A DNA stretch of 64,000 bases from contig JAVHKY010000029.1 in assembly GCA_035079385.1 (NCBI GenBank), forward strand, positions 3,782,001 to 3,846,000. Reading direction: 5' to 3'. Shown here one piece after another: positions 1 through 10,744 of this stretch. Both the position numbers and the translations under genes were made by a program. This DNA comes from Aspidiotus rigidus (lineage: Eukaryota > Arthropoda > Insecta > Hemiptera > Diaspididae). The notes below the pieces were generated by a model. That model searched no databases and was not told the DNA's origin. It saw nothing but the letters and a program-made list of their open reading frames with translations. Each line of letters opens with the position of its first letter. Within the stretch, counting starts at the first letter, position 1.

Positions 1-470
1 TACTAGGCAATTATTTTAACGTTTGTAGATTCGAGGTTGTTGAAGGCGTTGGTAAATCTTTGATATTATCGAGTCGGTAGAATTGACTATAAATACTCAA
101 TATTTGTATTACATATAATATATAGACGAATCAATTCGGTCCACCAAGTTACGGCTAGACATACTGAACAAAAACTCCAGAATACCCCACAAAGGGAATA
201 AATAGAGCGAAAGATACGAAACTGCAGAAAAATATAAGAGTCGCGAGTGCTTTCGGTTAAACAACCAGATATAGTCCAGTCAATAAAGATGAAAAAATGA
301 CAGTTATGGGCTATAAATGTGACGGAAGATTTTTTTTTGGTAAAGTGCTCAGGATAATCCCCTGATTAAAATGCCGATGAGTCCTACGCGCTCTGTCTCC
401 CGCAAAGTCCCCCCGCGGCCCCCTTTATCCCAAAATTCAGTTTCTCGCAATTTTTTTGAAAACTAAGTAT
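1..470. other. No gene seen at left edge
   Basis: AT-rich sequence without a coding pattern or a recognisable element. A GC-rich patch near 380-430 holds C runs but no clear motif. Confidence 0.5.
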
Positions 471-479
471 TTTAGCTTG

Positions 480-1088
480 TGGAAGAGCTTTTCCGATCCG
501 TCAAGGAAAGTGTGGCCGCTCTTTATTAAATGATCAGCAAAAGCTACTCCCCCGAGTGTACCTCATTTCAAGACTTCAGGTGCTCAGCTATCTCGCCTTC
601 ATCTGGCGGCTGGTCTCACCAATATAAAAGCCTCTACAATACTCGTAACTCCTACATTCCATCTTATAAACACCGCTCCTCTCAACAACGGGTAAGGGAT
701 CCTTCGGCCTCACAAACAACCCTTTAACGGTGGTAGGGTTGTAAAAAGCTGGTCTGAAACCAAATGGGCGGAGGGTCCGACCCAATTGGAGGGAGAACTT
801 CCCCAGGAACAGGAGACTGATCCAACGCATACGACGATCACGGATCGTGTCTCGGGGGAGGGAGGTGGTGGAATCAAGAATGCCCCTCGTAAGTTTCCTC
901 CGAACCATCACATCAATGTCGATATTGACCTTATTCACTCTGGCCAGGTATTTTATTGTAAGTAATTCTTTCTTGATGGAAAACTTGTGAATATTTCTAG
1001 AGCTAAAACGCTTATTCACGAAAAAAATTAGGATGCCGTTGCATGTTTTGCAACAGCGAGCGGGGAACCCGCAAGACATATATTCCAC
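480..1088 (-). mobile_element. Penelope-like element fragment, GIY-YIG endonuclease part
   Basis: The 166-codon minus frame (588-1088) carries the linker and endonuclease start typical of Penelope-like retroelements (PLEs): FLGKFSLQLG, LRPFGFRPAFYNP, KDPLPVVERSGVY and then GFYIGETSRQ, which is the second half of the GIY-YIG signature. PLE endonucleases nick the target DNA for reverse transcription. Past 588 the match continues in other frames (FADHLIKSGHTFLDGSEK near 490-545) with a frameshift and stops, so the copy is dead. The RT domain is missing. It sits next to the minisatellite at 1131-1465. A similar linker occurs at 43591-44301 and 45030-45870, which supports the family call. Confidence 0.85.
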
Positions 1089-1130
1089 TGCGGAAGATCT
1101 TTCAAAAAGTAGAACATATAGAAAATCCTA

Positions 1131-1465
1131 TCATTATATATAGCTCGAGAGTCAAAATTATCCAAGTCCCTATCCTATCATATATGGCGTAGAGGTCAAA
1201 ATTATTCGAAGTCCCTCCCTCATTATATATAGCTCGAGAGTGGTCCCATAGGAGATACGCCCTTCTTGAAAAGAAGGGTTCATTATATAGCTTGAAGGAC
1301 GAAATTATTCTAAGTCCCCCACCCAGCATAATATACAGCTCGAGAGTAAAAATTTGTCCAAGTCTCCCTCCTATCATATATAGTTCAAAGGTCGAAATTA
1401 TTCTGAGTCCCTCTCTCATCATAAATAGCTCGAGAGTCGAAATTTTTCCAATTCCCCTCCCCTTC
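1131..1465. repeat. Minisatellite, about seven 42-60-bp units
   Basis: Units begin at about 1134, 1179, 1221, 1281, 1327, 1375 and 1417. Each has the form TATATAGCTCGAGAGT followed by a variant of AAATTTTTCCAAGTCCCT. Single or paired units of the same family recur near 1790-1860, 2735-2775, 4645-4690, 16495-16515, 18355-18475, 40380-40600, 44420-44445, 59935-59965 and 60345-60375. The long minus frame at 1102-1584 is only this repeat read in frame. Confidence 0.85.
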
Positions 1466-1518
1466 TCCGTGAAGTCATCAACCTTGGACCGCTCGCGGAC
1501 GAAAATTTCCTGAAAGTA

Positions 1519-1536
1519 CCCCCCCCCCCCCCCCAC
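1519..1536. repeat. Poly(C) run
   Basis: A homopolymer of about 18 C, just right of the minisatellite. Nearby GCGGGTTCCCCGCTGAAAC (about 1550) resembles, in inverse orientation, the sequence at 1055-1070. Both may be edges of one interrupted element. Confidence 0.7.
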
Positions 1537-1625
1537 CAACAAAAGGGATAGCGGGTTCCCCGCTGAAACAAGATGTGCGACCAAATATAATTACATAATT
1601 ATTCAACCCTTCCACTTCTAATTAT

Positions 1626-2038
1626 TCAAGAAAAAAACGACGGTTTCCTTAACGAAGTTAAACGAGGAACGCAGGGAACCTGTTCTATAAATCAAATTGG
1701 TTTTGGTATTGAGAATTCAAGCAAGCCTAGACTAAAATATAAAGCTAGTATGAAGGAGGCCGAGAGGGACTTGGAAAAATGTTGACTCTCGAGCTATGTA
1801 TGATAAAAAGGGGACTTAGAAAAATCTCAACTCTCGACCTATATATTATGAAGTCACTAAAATAGGTCTAGGTCACTGATGACGTCCTATTTTATACTAG
1901 GTTGACAGTAGATCTAGGCTTCCTTTATACCAGGTCTAGGCTTGCTCGAATTCTCAATACCAAAACCAATTTGACTCGTAAAAGAGGTTCCCTGCGTTCC
2001 TCGTTCAACTTCGTTAAGGAAGCCGTCGTTTTTGAAAT
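1626..2038. mobile_element. Inverted-repeat element with about 105-bp arms
   Basis: The left arm (about 1626-1733) and the right arm (about 1934-2038) are reverse complements. They share AACGACGGTTTCCTTAACG, GAGGAACGCAGGGAACC and GGTTTTGGTATTGAGAATTC. About 200 bases between them hold minisatellite units and a TGATGACGTCC motif. No transposase is present, so this looks like a MITE or solo inverted repeat. Related single-arm sequence occurs near 2785-2815 and 18545-18570. Confidence 0.7.
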
Positions 2039-2329
2039 AAGTTACTGTGTGTAGTACTAAAAATGATATATCCAGACATGAAGTTGTACGGCCATTGCAC
2101 TCATACATAAAAAAAAAAATCTTGAAAAATGGCTATTTTTGTAGAAAACACGAAACCTAGGCATGTTGGGAGGATTCTGGAGACTCAAAAGATCCATATG
2201 ATATCATTGAAAGTGAGCACATTTTCAAGATCATATCTAGGACACTACAATGCTTGCAGATTTGGAAGTAATTGGTTGAAAAAAATTTTTTTGGTTACAT
2301 ATAGGCGAAAATAGGTTCTTATCAACACT

Positions 2330-2460
2330 CATCCTTTGCTTTTACGTTCTCTTCAAATTCTGTGCTATACTAGGCTACGAACACGTATGTTGGACTAAGA
2401 AGGAGGAAGAGGGAGCACTTCAGGGCGTCCTACTGTCATACACTAGGACAGTGGTGACGA
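2330..2460. repeat. Dispersed repeat copy (CTATACTAGGCTA family)
   Basis: Contains GCTATACTAGGCTACG, GTATGTTGGACTAAGAAGG and a following GAGCACTT. The same order is seen at 15060-15135, downstream of a CRE-containing copy. It is a diverged piece of the family described at 14088 and 14984. Confidence 0.5.
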
Positions 2461-2879
2461 AAGTACGGCCCGCCGGCACGTAATAAGAAAGAAAAAAAAA
2501 TCGAAATAGCATGAAACTCGATGATGAAGTACTGAAAGTTCACTTTTGATGTCAAATTAAGGAATAAAAATTTTGTGAATGCATTTTTTTTTGGCCACCA
2601 CAATTTTTTTTGCATCGCATCCAGCCCTCGTCTTGAAAAGTTTCGCCACCATTGTACTAGGACATGAGCACTCGTCCTCGAAGCTCGATGCGCCGTGTGG
2701 TGTCTGGAGAAAACTGATCTATCCTAGTAAAGAATTTGGACTCTCGAGCCATGATAGGAAAGGAACTTGGAAAAACGACGCGACAGCTTCTTTAACAAAG
2801 TTAAACGAGGAACAACATATAGAATACTACACTACGTATCTCTGGAGGAGACTTCTGTTCAAAGTTACTGTTTTTCAGA

Positions 2880-3080
2880 TTCTTGGTCGAAATTGCATCG
2901 ATATTTGGTTGAAATCGATCTCACATTGATTTCGATATCACACCGTTATGGGGTTGACCAATGTCGGCACCATTTCGACTATTACGCTACGTCGATTTCA
3001 GGCCGATTTCGGGTCAACTTCTACAAATTTTTTATTGACCAGAAATCGACTACTTTGTGGTGTCGATTAGGAGTCAAGTC
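2880..3080. repeat. TCGA-rich dispersed repeat
   Basis: Repeated short words of the type TGATTTCGATATCAC, AATCGACTACTT and GTGTCGATTAGGAGTCAAG. Related segments with GTCGACTTAAAGTCGAC-like words occur at about 31395-31510 and 43370-43500. No coding content is convincing. Confidence 0.5.
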
Positions 3081-3099
3081 GCTTCACTGCACTGCTATA

Positions 3100-3960
3100 C
3101 AACGGAAATTTTTATCTTCAAAATCTTGGTTAGAAAAATCCCAAAACCTTTTTTTTTTTTTTAAATACAAAATTCTGTACAAAATGAACTATGCCCAGTT
3201 TCAAATCGTAATAAAAGTTTTGAAAAGGGCGACTATTAGTGATAAATTTCACTAATGTGTGTCTAAGGTAAATAAGCGACCTTTACGAAGAGAAAATTCA
3301 AGTATTATTATTATTCTAGCCGTTCCTGTCTTCACGTTGGGAACCTCGACATAATTAGAATAAGATACCTTCATACAGAACGATGAAACGATATTTGCTC
3401 GCGGTTAATATTGTACAAAATCTTCTGGAAATGTTCTTAGATTTCGTTATCGATTAAGTGAGCAATAAGTTCTCGAAAATTTAGCGTTTCATTCGTACTT
3501 CGCAGCGATACGAGAACTCCGTGTTTGTATAATATTTTGTTTGTACGAAAATTAGTCGCTTGTATGTTTTCCACTTCTAAGTGCTATTTGTATCAATGTT
3601 GCATTTGTTTTCAAATGAACGTACGTGAACGAGTGTCCAATAATATTTGATCTTACGTCATCGCACGTTGAGTTTCCAGTAATTGCTAATACTCTACATA
3701 ATTGAAAATTTGTCGCCATTCGAGATGTATCTCATTGAGAGCGACTCACGAAACTGTACTCGCGTCGTCAACTTTTCGTCTTCTCGCGAAAGCACATTAA
3801 CAAATAACCTGTTGATTGGTTTTTCAAACACACAGCTATTTTAATCCGCTTAAATTCGCTGTTGAAATTCCTATAAAACATTCATATCGGTGGAACAGAC
3901 CTTCGAATCGTCAGGCATCAATGGGCAAATGTTAATTTGAAATTTATAAAAGAGTTCGCT
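3100..3960. other. No gene seen
   Basis: AT-rich sequence without a recognisable gene or element. A short T run lies near 3149-3162. Confidence 0.5.
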
Positions 3961-3970
3961 AAGGATGTAT

Positions 3971-4480
3971 TCTTTCCCCGATGCTCTTCAATCCATACCT
4001 GGAGCAGGTCTTCTTAGAAGCTCTTCGCGATAATCTGGTTGGCATTGAAATAAATGGCCCAGTAGTGAATAATATCCGCTATGCGGATGATACCGTACTA
4101 ATTGTGGGCAACATGCGTGAGTGGTGAAGGCGCGAGGCTGAGAGGCCGGCCTGAAGATAAACGTCAGCAAAACTAAGCTACTCATTGTCAGTTGAAAAGA
4201 ACCACAGTCAAATCATAGAGAGAATTTCATTGTTCGAATGATCACCCTCGGCACCTTGGTTTGTGAGAACTAAAACCTGGATACGGAGATTAGGTCCAGG
4301 ATAGAACAGGCTAGACAAGCGTTCATAAAATTTAAACATATGCAGTGCGACCAATACTTTAGCCTTCTCAATCAAATAAAGAATGGTGCAGTGCTACGTA
4401 TGGTCCGTCTTTTTGTACGGAGTGGAGACGTGGCCATTAAAAGCGCATTCCATCAACCGGCTAGTGGCATTCGAAAATGA
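3971..4480 (+). pseudogene. LINE reverse transcriptase fragment
   Basis: In one frame from about 3971 the translation reads LSPMLFNPYLEQVFLEAL and then NNIRYADDTVLIVGN, the conserved palm of a non-LTR retrotransposon RT with its catalytic YADD. A stop follows. The next pieces are in other frames: GLKINVSKTKLLIVS near 4150-4190 and the thumb-type motif SVFLYGVETWPLKAHSINRL at about 4407-4465. The endonuclease, the fingers domain and the 3' end are missing. It is a short, frameshifted relic. The clade cannot be fixed by eye; the YGVETW box is shared by several LINE groups. Confidence 0.85.
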
Positions 4481-4679
4481 TAAAGATATCATGGACTCAA
4501 AAAATAAGAAACTCAACGGTCCTGGAAATGGCTGGAGCTCTCCTTATAAAGCTGGCGAATCAACCGAACCAAGTGTCCCGGTGCGCCCATCTCCGCCAAT
4601 ATCGTTCGCAGCTTTGACCAGTTACAATAGGATTCGAAATTTATCTAAGCCTCCAAGCTATATAAAATAGAAGTCAAAA

Positions 4680-6352
4680 TTTTTGTAAGTTTCTCCCGTA
4701 CGCGCATTCCAGATACTTCCTCAAAGTTCTAGACGGCGGTGAATTATGCAACTTATTTTTCTCGTTTTTTCTCGACCCTTCACCTTTCATGTTTTGGCTC
4801 GCTTGCTGTTATCGCAAGCCGATATGTTGTACTATCACCATAATTACCATCATATACGTGCATATCTCCCAGCCTGCAGGATAAATTGCTGTTTCAAAAC
4901 TATAGCTTAGAGTGGATGGTCAAAAATTACGGGTTTCACAGCACCATTTTCTATACGAAATATGAAACACTGAACGTACTCTATATAGTAGTTAAAATTT
5001 CAATTACTGTTGGAACACGAAAATGAAATGAGATGATCAGCGAAGACAAATAGAATGAAAGGATTTCCGAATGAAGTTCACGTGATGAACAAGAGATACT
5101 GACAAGTACCGGCAATTCGCACTTGTATTACAAAATATATTCCAAGGCGACTCGATTAACATAGTCCCATAATACAGAAAAATTTATTTTATACATGGTA
5201 ACATTTACTTAATTGAAGCTACAGTCCCATAATGCTGTTAGTTTAGCAATACTTTGCTGAATTCGAGTGGACTGTACGCTACGTAGTTTACACCGCATAA
5301 AACCCAAATGATAGAGTCTCCTTTTATAAACATTCGATTTTGCCTGTAATCAGGTGGGACTGAACGAAAACATTGAAATTTTACTGTGCAAGTAGTCTCA
5401 AAACAATTTTTCCTTTGATATACGTTGATTATCTATTCCCTAGTTTAGCGGTCATTCTAAACTGAATAAAAATTACCCTGAAGCCATACTGTCTCACTAC
5501 GAGAACGACAATCTAACTGAACTATCAAAATAAATAAATAGAAAACTGGAAATTCTCATATCCCGGAGGGAGACAAAAAAGTCTTCGCATCTTTTCGAGT
5601 ACCGATTTTACAAAAATATATTTCACGAAATCTGATCCTTCGTGGAACTCTGTACATCTAAAGAGGAAGAACTTGAAAAAATTACAGAGCTCGAATCGAG
5701 GAACTAAGTAAATCATGAAATAAAACAATCAAAATTAACTATGAAACAAATGTACATTTATCGCAAATTATAACTCTATTGGGAAACGTCCATTTACGAG
5801 TAAGATTAGTTCAAAACTAACCGAAAATTCTGACAACTAAAAGTAGTAAGAGTGAAAGGAAAGAAATTTAACGAAGAAAGGAGGAAGTTGAAGGGAGATA
5901 ACGAAGAAATTACGTGAATGAAGGATGAGTAAGAAATTACGAAGAATAAATTTTGTCTATTAAACTGTACTCGGGAACGTATTCATTAAGGACGATACAA
6001 TCGTCATCATCACTGACATGACAAGAAATCTCGATAGTCCCAAAGGCTCGACGCAGACGTTTTCTCCTACAACTGTGATCTGCGGCTCCCCTTTCGTCTC
6101 CCACTCACTACCTTACCCTGGGCTAAGTCGTGTGCTAACTTTTGAGTCGAAGTTTACCATCTGCATTTCTATTGAATTGTCCTCGAAGATCGTTTATGTT
6201 GTTCCTCCACCTGGTTCTGTTTTAATCACGCCCTGTTCCCTAACATTCCTATGCCCCCTACCTTTGAGCGTATTCAGAAAGTCCTAAACAAGGCTGAAGC
6301 ACCTGTGCCTATAATATCTGAATTTCTGAAGCCTCCGATCTCCTAATTCTGT
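4680..6352. other. No convincing gene
   Basis: AT-rich spacer. The 89-codon plus frame at 6018-6287 is proline-rich and has no recognised motif. A short peptide-like stretch just before the fold-back element (about 6245-6345) is also unrecognised. AGTCCCATAAT occurs twice, near 5163 and 5224. Confidence 0.4.
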
Positions 6353-8871
6353 AAAGGCTCTAGCCGGGTAAGGGGGGGGGGAGGAAATGGCCTTGGTCGG
6401 AAAATTTTCCAAATGTCCGTCAAAATGTTGTCCCCAATGAGAAAACTCGAAATCCAAAAAATTGGACCCGTCCGCTCACTCACATGGTCTGCAGAGCCAT
6501 TTTTAGGCCTAAAATCCATATGTCTATACCTCAGCCAATGATGAATGCACAGCGATGAAACTTGAGGACATTTTAGTATATGTGAACGTTCATCCATTGT
6601 ATTTTTTCCAAAAAAACCATTCATATTTTCCTTAGTTTCTAGCTATAACAAAACTTCAAACTCGAATAAAAAAAAAATCAGGGGGAGGTACCTGGGGAAA
6701 ATCATTCATTTGAAGCGCCATACCCTCTACTACAACATACTTACATGAGTACCATAGTCCTCGGTGAGGTGCAACATTCCCAAAAAAAATCAATATTTAA
6801 TGAATTTCTGTGATTTTTCCATGAATAGCGGGGTGAACTATGACTGCTACCGCAATAGACCGCGAGAAATCAATGGTCATTGTTCGAGGTGAAAAATACG
6901 CACTCCTCCATAAGATGAAATGGGAATGTTGATAGACCAAAAATATATTTTTAGTATTTCGTTTATCGATTTGGTCAATTCTTATGTAAACACGTCCACC
7001 GCGGAGGTGGAGTACGTTAGATTGAGTAAAATAGTTGAAAAATTCTCCAGTTTCTGGAACAGTCTGAAAATAGTATAGAAGTGAGAAAATCCACTTTTTT
7101 AACCTGGAGAACTGCGATTTTTCATATATCCTTCATCAATTAGGTTAATTCTTAGGTAAACATGTCCGCCGAGTTTGAAAAAAAGGTTCAAAAAATTCTC
7201 CAGCCGCTGGAACCTTCTGGAAATGACAAATAATCGAGAAAATCCCTTTTTTCACCCTGAAGGACCGTGAGTTTTGGTACTGTGTTTATCAATCAAGTGA
7301 ATTCTTAAGTACACATGTTCGCCGTGTTTGAAAAAAATGGTCAAAAATTCTCCAGTCGCTGGGATGGTCTGGAAATGATAACAAATCGAAGATATCTACT
7401 TCTGTTATGCGGATGGAAGCGAATGATAGCGATAAGAGTTTTTCAGACGTGAATCCGCGGTGAGAGAATGGTGATAGCCGCGCGGTCAGTCGAAGCAGGG
7501 GAGTATGCAAAAATGATTATTGGGTTATGCCAATCGAAGGAAATGATATCAAAAAGATTTTTTCTGTTGTCAGTCCGCGGTGAGAGAACAACTACGACCC
7601 GGGCGGGGGAATTCATGAAAATTCTTGTTACGTCATGTCCATGGAAGCGAATTACACAATACCAAAACTCACAGTCCTCCAGGGTGAAAAAGTGAATTTT
7701 CTCATTTATTGTTCGTTACCAGAAGGCTCCAGCGGCTGGAGAATTTTTGGACTATTTTTTTCAAACTCGGCGAACATGTTTACATAATTGATGAATGAAA
7801 TACCAAACGTCACAGTCCTCCAGGGTGAAAAAGTGGATTTGATCGATTATTTGTCACTTCCAGAACGTTCCAGCGACTGGAGAATTTTTTGACCGTTTTG
7901 TTCAAACACGGCGGATGTGTTTACATGTGAATCGACCTAATTGATGAACAAAATACAAATACTCACGATCCTCCAGGGTGAAAAAGTGAATTTTCTCGAT
8001 TATTTGTCATTTCCAGAAGGTTCCAGCGGCTGGAGAATTTTTGGACCATTTTTCTCAAGCTCGGCGGACATGTTTACCTAAGAATTAACCTAATTGATGA
8101 AGGATATATGAAAAATCGCAGTTCTCCCGGTTAAAAAAGTGGATTTTCCCACTTCTATACTATTTTCAGACTGTCCCAGAAACTGGAGAATTTTTCAACT
8201 ATTTTACTCAATCTAACGTGCTCCACCTCAGCGGTGGACGTGTTCACATAAGAATTAACCAAATCGATAAACGAAATACTAAAAATATATTTTTGGTCTA
8301 TCAACATTCCCATTTCATCACACGGAGGAGTGCGTATTTTTCACCTCGAATATTGACCATTGATTTCTCGCGGTCTATTGTGGTAGCAGTCATAGTTCAC
8401 CCCGCTATTCATGGAAAAATCACAGAAATTCATTAAATATTGATTTTTTTGGGAATGTTGCAGCTCACCGAGGACTATGGTATTCATGTATGTTGTAGTA
8501 GAGGGTATGGCGCTTCAAATGAATGATTTTCCCCAGATGCCTCCCCCCCGATTTTTTTTTTTATTCGAGTTTGAAGTTTTGTTATAGCTAGAAACTAGGG
8601 AAAATATGAATGGTTTTTTTGAAAAAAATACCATGGACGAACGTTCACATATACTAAAATGTCCTCAAGTTTCATCGCTGTGCGATCATTATTGGCTGAG
8701 ATATAGCCATTTGGATTTTAGGCCTAAAAATGGCTCTGCAGACCATGTGGGTGAGCGGACGGGTCCAATTTTTTGGATTTCGAGTTTTCTCATTGGGGAC
8801 AACATTTTGACGGATATTTGGAAAATTTTCCGACCAAGGCCATCCCCCCCCCTTACCCGGCTAGAGCCTTT
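6353..8871. mobile_element. 2.5-kb fold-back element with tandem-repeat arms
   Basis: The ends are AAAGGCTCTAGCCGGGTAAG at 6353 and its reverse complement ending at 8871. The arms (about 6353-7390 and 7655-8871) are near-perfect inverse copies over their outer 700 bases. Their inner parts are tandem units of about 150 bp: in the right arm, CAGTCCTCCAGGGTG-type words fall at about 7670, 7811, 7970 and 8121; in the left arm, CTCCAG..GCTGG words fall at about 7044, 7199 and 7350. The right arm is about one unit longer. This layout matches Foldback-type elements (Drosophila FB, Galileo), which have long inverted repeats built of subrepeats. No transposase is visible and I found no clean target duplication. 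Confidence 0.85.
7405..7656. repeat. Direct repeats in the fold-back spacer
   Basis: The loop between the fold-back arms holds just over two direct copies of a 105-120-bp unit starting at about 7405, 7524 and 7629. Shared words are TTATG..., GGAAGCGAATGATA and TCCGCGGTGAGAGAA. They are unrelated to the 150-bp units of the arms. Confidence 0.65.
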
Positions 8872-9179
8872 GATAATTAGTTCTTCGATTTTCATGATAA
8901 CATCGGGATCCCCACTCGATCAAGTTTAGGATCTTTCATCTCTGAGGTTTTCTCGGATTTCTTCAATAGCCGTTATCCCTCGATAAAGTTTACGATGGAA
9001 ATACGTGGTAGTAAGATTAGTTTCTTGATCTTAATATTTCTACAGAAGAAGGTTCTCACACGTCCGGGATCTATAGGAAGCCTTCTCACACTGGCTCTAC
9101 AAATATGCAGCATCAAGTGGTTCCGGATGCAGCAAAAGAGAATGTGCATAAAAAGCGAAAAGGGGGAGACATACAGCAG

Positions 9180-10237
9180 CAGGTAAGAGATGGAAACTGT
9201 ATGGAAAAAATACACCGAAAAACTGCATAGTGACAACGAAAGGACGCACGAGGTTTTAGATGAAGGAAACGCCGACATAGGCCCTGAGATTAGCATGGAA
9301 CAGCTAGAATTTGCAGTAAGGAGAACAAAGAGAGCGTGCTGAAAAATTTTATGACGGGCGATAGTGCTAACGCTGAATAATAAGCTACATTCCCGAAGAT
9401 TTCAGAGTTTCAACTTTCGTTCCTATCGCCCAAAAAGGTGGCGGCCAAAAAATGTGCGGATTATAAAACAATAGCTTTAATGAGCCATACGCTAAAATTG
9501 CTCCTCTGTATCGTTCAACGAAGAATCGAAGCAAAAATAGAATACGACCCAGTATGGATTCAGAGCACGTAGAGGAACGCGAGACGCTATAGCAGGGTTA
9601 AAAATAAATAATCAGGAAGCCATAGATGTAAATCGAAGTACATATTTATGCTTTATAGATGATGAGAAGGCACTTGACAAGGTAAAGTATGGAAAAATGA
9701 TAGGGCTACTTAGAAGATACAGAAGATGAAAATCTGATACGAATCTTCTACTGGCAGCAAAAAGCAAACGTAAGACTTGGAAAGAATAGCAAAACAGCAA
9801 CTTCCAGAATTGAGAAAGAAGCCAGACAGGGATCTCCTTTATCGCCGAGACTTTTTTAATCAAGAAATAACAAAAACTAAAGTATAAGAAAATAATAAGA
9901 CAACGGCTAATTCCACCAACTCAAACAGAAATTTTTATTTTAAAAACGCTGACGTTTCGTCCAAGTCACCGGACTTCATCACGAGTAAACTAAAGTATTG
10001 AAGAAGGCCGGGGCTTCAAGATAAATTCCAATACAGTCAACAGTATTATAGCAAAGACGCCACAAAAATTACAACGTTCAGTGGGAAGATTGAATTTGGA
10101 AAACGAAAAATACGATATGGGACTGAATTTGGATAAAACTAAGATAATGCAAATTGGAAAAGAACGAAAGAGAATAAATGTGAAAATCGGTGATACGGCA
10201 CTGGAACAGGTGGAAAAATATAAATACCTCGGAACAG
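9180..10237 (+). pseudogene. LINE reverse transcriptase, broken
   Basis: Fragments of one non-LTR retrotransposon ORF appear in order but in changing frames. They are KKYTEKLHSDNE (about 9208), DYKTIALMSHTLKLLL (about 9459), the fingers and palm around YICFIDxEKA-like sequence (about 9640-9680), YWQQKANVRLGKN (about 9750-9785), KEARQGSPLSPRLF (about 9820-9858) and NLDKTKIMQIGKERKRINVK (about 10126-10185). The last piece, EQVEKYKYLGTV, ends exactly where the 378-bp palindromic element has inserted, and the frame resumes at 10622 (GTQDGRDESKIRARTGAAKM). A 101-bp insert with a target duplication also breaks it at 9886-9986. The catalytic YADD region is absent, so the copy is inactive. Confidence 0.85.
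9886..9986 (-). mobile_element. 101-bp insertion with 12-bp target duplication and hammerhead-like core
   Basis: The direct repeat AAACTAAAGTAT flanks it at 9874-9885 and 9987-9998. Read on the minus strand, the insert has TGATGA, then GTCC...GGAC that can pair as a stem, then GAAACGTC. This is the order of conserved pieces in a hammerhead ribozyme (CUGANGA, stem II, GAAA). Known PLEs and related retrozymes carry such motifs. The first core base is G instead of C and there is an extra A before the stem, so this copy may be inactive. It lies inside the LINE relic, so it is the younger insertion. Confidence 0.6.
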
Positions 10238-10240
10238 TAA
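10238..10240. repeat. Target site duplication TAA, left copy
   Basis: TAA here matches TAA at 10619-10621. Removing the element and one copy rejoins the LINE reading frame (GTV then IGTQDG), so the site is well defined. Confidence 0.75.
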
Positions 10241-10618
10241 CACTACTGAGCAGCTATCCTGTTACAAAGATTCTATTACGTGATTCCTAGATACTTTTCA
10301 ACGCTGAATACGAATCCGTTGTCCGTTTTTTGCTAGCACGTCACAATTTTTAGTAATCAATTTTCCCTTTAACTTGCCGCGCGTTGTCGCGAAACACATC
10401 GACGATAGCAGCGTCGCTATCGAAAACGTTCCTTACGTTCCGCGACAGCGCGCGGCAAGTAGACGAGAATATTTGTTATGATTACGTGAATATTTATCGT
10501 GATTACTAAAAATTGTGACGTGCTAGCAAAAAACGGACAACGGATTCGTATTCAGCGTTGAAAAGTATCTAGGAATCACGTAATAGAATCTTTGTAACAG
10601 GATAGCTGTTCAGTAGTG
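10241..10618. mobile_element. 378-bp palindromic MITE with 118-bp inverted repeats
   Basis: The left arm 10241-10358 and the right arm 10501-10618 are reverse complements with only scattered mismatches and start with CACTACTGA. The 142-bp middle contains a second inverted pair (CTTGCCGCGCG near 10373 and CGCGCGGCAAG near 10449), so nearly the whole element can fold on itself. The 3-bp TAA duplication is the kind made by PIF/Harbinger transposases, but the terminal bases are not a recognised Harbinger end. It has no coding capacity. Confidence 0.85.
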
Positions 10619-10690
10619 TAATTGGTACGCAGGATGGTAGAGATGAAAGCAAAATCAGGGCAAGAACTGGTGCAGCGAAAATGCCTTAAA
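10619..10690 (+). pseudogene. LINE relic, continuation after the palindromic insert
   Basis: Continues the reading frame interrupted at 10240: IGTQDGRDESKIRARTGAAK, which fits the segment after the YLG box of non-LTR RTs. It ends in a stop near 10690. Confidence 0.7.
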
Positions 10691-10744
10691 CACTCTAGAA
10701 GGGTTCTTAAGGATAAAAGAATGAAACTAAACCCGAGTCCCTAA

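Noticed and set aside
1102..1584. 160-codon minus frame
   Set aside because: It reads through the minisatellite and a poly(C) run; the peptide is a repeat artefact.
1870..1895. CTGATGA followed by CGTCC as a hammerhead start
   Set aside because: No GGACG-GAAA partner downstream; the word is part of the CRE-family repeat.
6343..6624. 93-codon minus frame, with a 107-codon counterpart at 8606-8929
   Set aside because: Both are the same sequence in the two arms of the fold-back; there is no recognised domain, and similarity follows from the inverted repeat.
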